DNA from: Gemmatimonadota bacterium
GTDB taxonomy: Bacteria > Latescibacterota > UBA2968 > UBA8231
Direction: 5' to 3'
Assembly: GCA_009845645.1 (NCBI GenBank)
Contig: VXZF01000165.1
Span: 1 to 8,470 of the forward strand
DNA length: 8,470 nt
Made by a program: the position numbers and the translations under genes
Notes under the pieces: model-generated
The model's database searches: none
What the model saw: only the letters and a program-made list of their open reading frames with translations
Told to the model about the DNA's origin: nothing
Shown here: piece after piece, positions 7,068 to 8,470 of the stretch
Layout: each line of letters opens with the position of its first letter
Numbering within the stretch: position 1 is the first letter of the stretch

Positions 7068-7093
7068 GCTACATTGTTGCAACGAGGAGAAAT

Positions 7094-7097
7094 GAGG
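7094..7097 (+). promoter_or_regulatory. Ribosome binding site for the Tsx-like gene
   Basis: GAGG sits 6 bases before ATG 7104, the clearest Shine-Dalgarno in the window. A second purine run (GAGGAGA, 7084-7090) is only one base from the alternative ATG at 7092, too close to serve it, so 7104 is the better start. Confidence 0.55.
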
Positions 7098-7103
7098 ATA
7101 ACA

Positions 7104-7874
7104 ATGAGAACAGCATTCGCCGGTATTTTCTTGGTCGCACTGATGGCTACTCAGACGGCAGCCTTTTCGCAAACCGAGTTCCACCTGCAGTACGGCAAAC
7201 ACAAGAATCCATTCTCGACAGCCACACAACAGACCTTTGTCTTTACCGTACAACAGGCTGCGGGATGGAAATTGGGCGACAGCTTCTTCTTTATTGACTA
7301 CCTCGATGACGACGAGCGCGATGGCTTCAACGACCGAGATTTCTACGGCGAGTGGTATCCAACTCTGAGTCTCGGCAAACTGACCAACAAGGAATTGCGC
7401 GTCGGCCCCATCAGGGATTTTGCCCTAATTGCCGGGGTCAACGTCGGCGGCGACGCCAACGTCGTGAAGTACCTGCCCGGTCTGCGGGCCTCTTGGGACC
7501 TGCCGGGATTCGCGTTTCTGAATACGGATCTAACGGCTTATATAGACGACAACACTGGCTTCGCGGGAGGCGGTGCCCCCAAAGAGGACAATAGCTTCAT
7601 ACTCGACGTCAATTGGGCCTTGCCCATCAATGTTGGCAGTCTGTCCTTGGCGATTGTCGGCCATGCCGAGTACTTGGGCGGTCGCACCAATGAATTCGGT
7701 GCAGATGTCAAGGATTCCCTTCTCGCGCAGCCGCAGTTCACCTGGGATCTGGGCAAAGTGGTCGGGGCACCCAATCAGCTCATGGTTGGCATTGAGTACC
7801 AATACTGGCTCAACAAGCTCGGAACGGACGAAGATGAGATTACGGCCCAGTTGTTGGTGGTATGGCGTTTGTGA
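7104..7874 (+). CDS. Tsx/OmpK-family outer-membrane channel (nucleoside-specific porin-like)
   Basis: This 256-residue protein begins with a signal peptide (hydrophobic residues about 4-15; cleavage near residues 20-22 ahead of Gln-Thr-Glu-Phe). The mature part has no membrane helix and shows the alternating pattern of a beta-barrel. It carries motifs I recognise from the Tsx/OmpK family: WKLGDSFFFIDY near the first strands, DFYGEWYPTLSLGKLT soon after, a DLPGFAFLNTDL segment in the middle, and GIEYQYWLNKLG close to the C-terminus. The length fits the family. Tsx of E. coli passes nucleosides and deoxynucleosides across the outer membrane; that substrate is inferred here, since OmpK-type members vary. 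The barrel ends in WRL rather than a terminal Phe. An NCS2 nucleobase permease starts 111 bases downstream on the same strand, which supports a role in nucleoside or nucleobase uptake. TTG and ATG codons upstream (7074, 7092) are alternative starts with poorer signals. Confidence 0.8.
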   Translation: MRTAFAGIFLVALMATQTAAFSQTEFHLQYGKHKNPFSTATQQTFVFTVQQAAGWKLGDSFFFIDYLDDDERDGFNDRDFYGEWYPTLSLGKLTNKELRVGPIRDFALIAGVNVGGDANVVKYLPGLRASWDLPGFAFLNTDLTAYIDDNTGFAGGGAPKEDNSFILDVNWALPINVGSLSLAIVGHAEYLGGRTNEFGADVKDSLLAQPQFTWDLGKVVGAPNQLMVGIEYQYWLNKLGTDEDEITAQLLVVWRL

Positions 7875-7969
7875 AAGTGACCGGAGATTTTTGGCGCGAG
7901 TATGAGGTGGTGCATCGGTTGAGTTCGTCGCATCTTTCTCCAGACGGATTTGCAGTGCAACTTGATTGA
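7871..7969 (+). CDS. Possible 32-codon small ORF overlapping the Tsx-like stop codon
   Basis: A GTG at 7871 overlaps the stop of the Tsx-like gene as GTGA, an arrangement typical of translational coupling. It opens a 32-codon frame ending with TGA at 7967-7969, 16 bases before the permease start. The peptide begins V/M-K-V-T-G-D-F-W and is mixed and charged, without a signal, membrane segment or recognised domain. There is no good Shine-Dalgarno. It fills most of the 111-base gap between two transporter genes, so it could be a coupled small protein, a remnant of a longer gene, or chance. Confidence 0.2.
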   Translation: MKVTGDFWREYEVVHRLSSSHLSPDGFAVQLD

Positions 7970-7985
7970 AAGGGTGAATTAGGCA

Positions 7986-8470
7986 ATGGCGCAAGTAAAT
8001 GAATACATCCGCTACGAGCCGGACGAGCGGCCTCCCCACTCTATCGCTGCTGGGGTTGGCTTTCAGGCCGCGGTAGTCATTATCGCGCCGGTGGTGCTCA
8101 GCGCGATCATTATCGGTCGGGCGGCCAACCAGCCAGAGAGTTACCTGACTTGGATCGCGTTTGCGGCGCTGCTGATCAGTGGCGTGAGCACGATTCTGCA
8201 AGCGGTGCGGGTCGGACGGATCGGGGCCGGGCACGTGCTCGTCATGGGGACCTCCGGTGCCTTCATCGCGGTCTGTATCGCGGCACTAGTGAAGGGCGGA
8301 CCGTCCCTGATGGCGAGCCTGATCGTCGTCTCGTCGCTGTTTCAGTTTGCCCTAGCCGCGCGGCTTTCGCTATTGCGCCGGATCCTCACACCGGTCGTCT
8401 CCGGCACGGTGATCATGCTGATCGCCGTCACGGTCATGCCGATCGTTTTCGGCTTGCTGACGGATGTGCC
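7986..8470 (+). CDS. NCS2-family nucleobase:cation symporter (xanthine/uracil permease type), N-terminal part
   Basis: ATG 7986 opens a frame with no stop to the window edge; 161 codons are present, roughly a third of a usual NCS2 protein. AAAGGG (7969-7974) lies 11 bases upstream. A hydrophilic N-terminus (YEPDERPPHS, residues 10-19) leads into the first helix with GFQAAV at 25-30. Next come PESYLTWIAFAALLISG (50-66), STILQAVRVGRIGAGHVLVMGTSGAFI (68-94, holding the GTS motif that marks the unwound third helix in this fold), and LSLLRRILTPVVSGTVIMLI (127-146). These match the xanthine/uracil permease family (Xan_ur_permease), whose members import uracil, xanthine, urate or purines with H+ or Na+. 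The specificity-determining helices 8 and 10 lie outside the window, so the substrate cannot be stated. With the Tsx-like channel upstream it suggests a two-membrane uptake pathway. Confidence 0.85.
   Translation, partial: MAQVNEYIRYEPDERPPHSIAAGVGFQAAVVIIAPVVLSAIIIGRAANQPESYLTWIAFAALLISGVSTILQAVRVGRIGAGHVLVMGTSGAFIAVCIAALVKGGPSLMASLIVVSSLFQFALAARLSLLRRILTPVVSGTVIMLIAVTVMPIVFGLLTDV

Noticed and set aside
7530..8234. 234-codon minus-strand frame spanning the end of the channel gene, the gap and the start of the permease
   Set aside because: Both flanking plus-strand genes are clear family members, and the reverse product has no recognisable motif.

Overview
The window looks like a chromosomal segment of an uncultivated, moderately GC-rich Gram-negative bacterium. 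The Gram-negative call rests on a Tsx/OmpK-like outer-membrane channel, a lipoprotein signal and several Sec signal peptides. Large secreted CRTAC1-type (FG-GAP/VCBS plus ASPIC/UnbV) proteins beside a long TPR protein and a membrane spermidine-synthase-like protein are, from memory, typical of Planctomycetota/Verrucomicrobiota, Acidobacteriota, Latescibacterota or Poribacteria-like genomes. The phylum cannot be fixed from the sequence alone. I see no rRNA, tRNA, CRISPR array, insertion sequence or phage gene. No stretch over 300 bases lacks a gene; the longest gap is the 174-base divergent region at 2196-2369.

Layout. On the minus strand, the first 49 codons of a fused MFS/spermidine-synthase-like membrane protein run off the left edge (start at 148). 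Upstream of it, in the same direction, lies a complete 652-residue secreted CRTAC1-like beta-propeller protein (237-2195). A divergent intergenic region follows. On the plus strand come a second secreted CRTAC1-like protein whose N-terminal third is a regular 11-residue phenylalanine repeat (2370-4940), a TPR lipoprotein with about 17 repeats (5056-7032), a Tsx/OmpK-family outer-membrane channel (7104-7874), and the first 161 codons of an NCS2 nucleobase permease that runs off the right edge (from 7986).

How the genes fit together. The left and middle genes encode exported, mostly repeat-built proteins (two seven-motif propellers, one solenoid, one TPR scaffold). They are plausible partners in an envelope-associated assembly, but no enzymatic function can be read from them. 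The right-hand pair makes a coherent uptake route: a nucleoside-type channel in the outer membrane followed by a nucleobase symporter in the inner membrane.

The most distinctive feature is the 20-copy, strictly 5+6-spaced aromatic repeat fused to the CRTAC1 propeller. The grouping of two divergent CRTAC1 proteins with a TPR lipoprotein is the best candidate here for an undescribed system.
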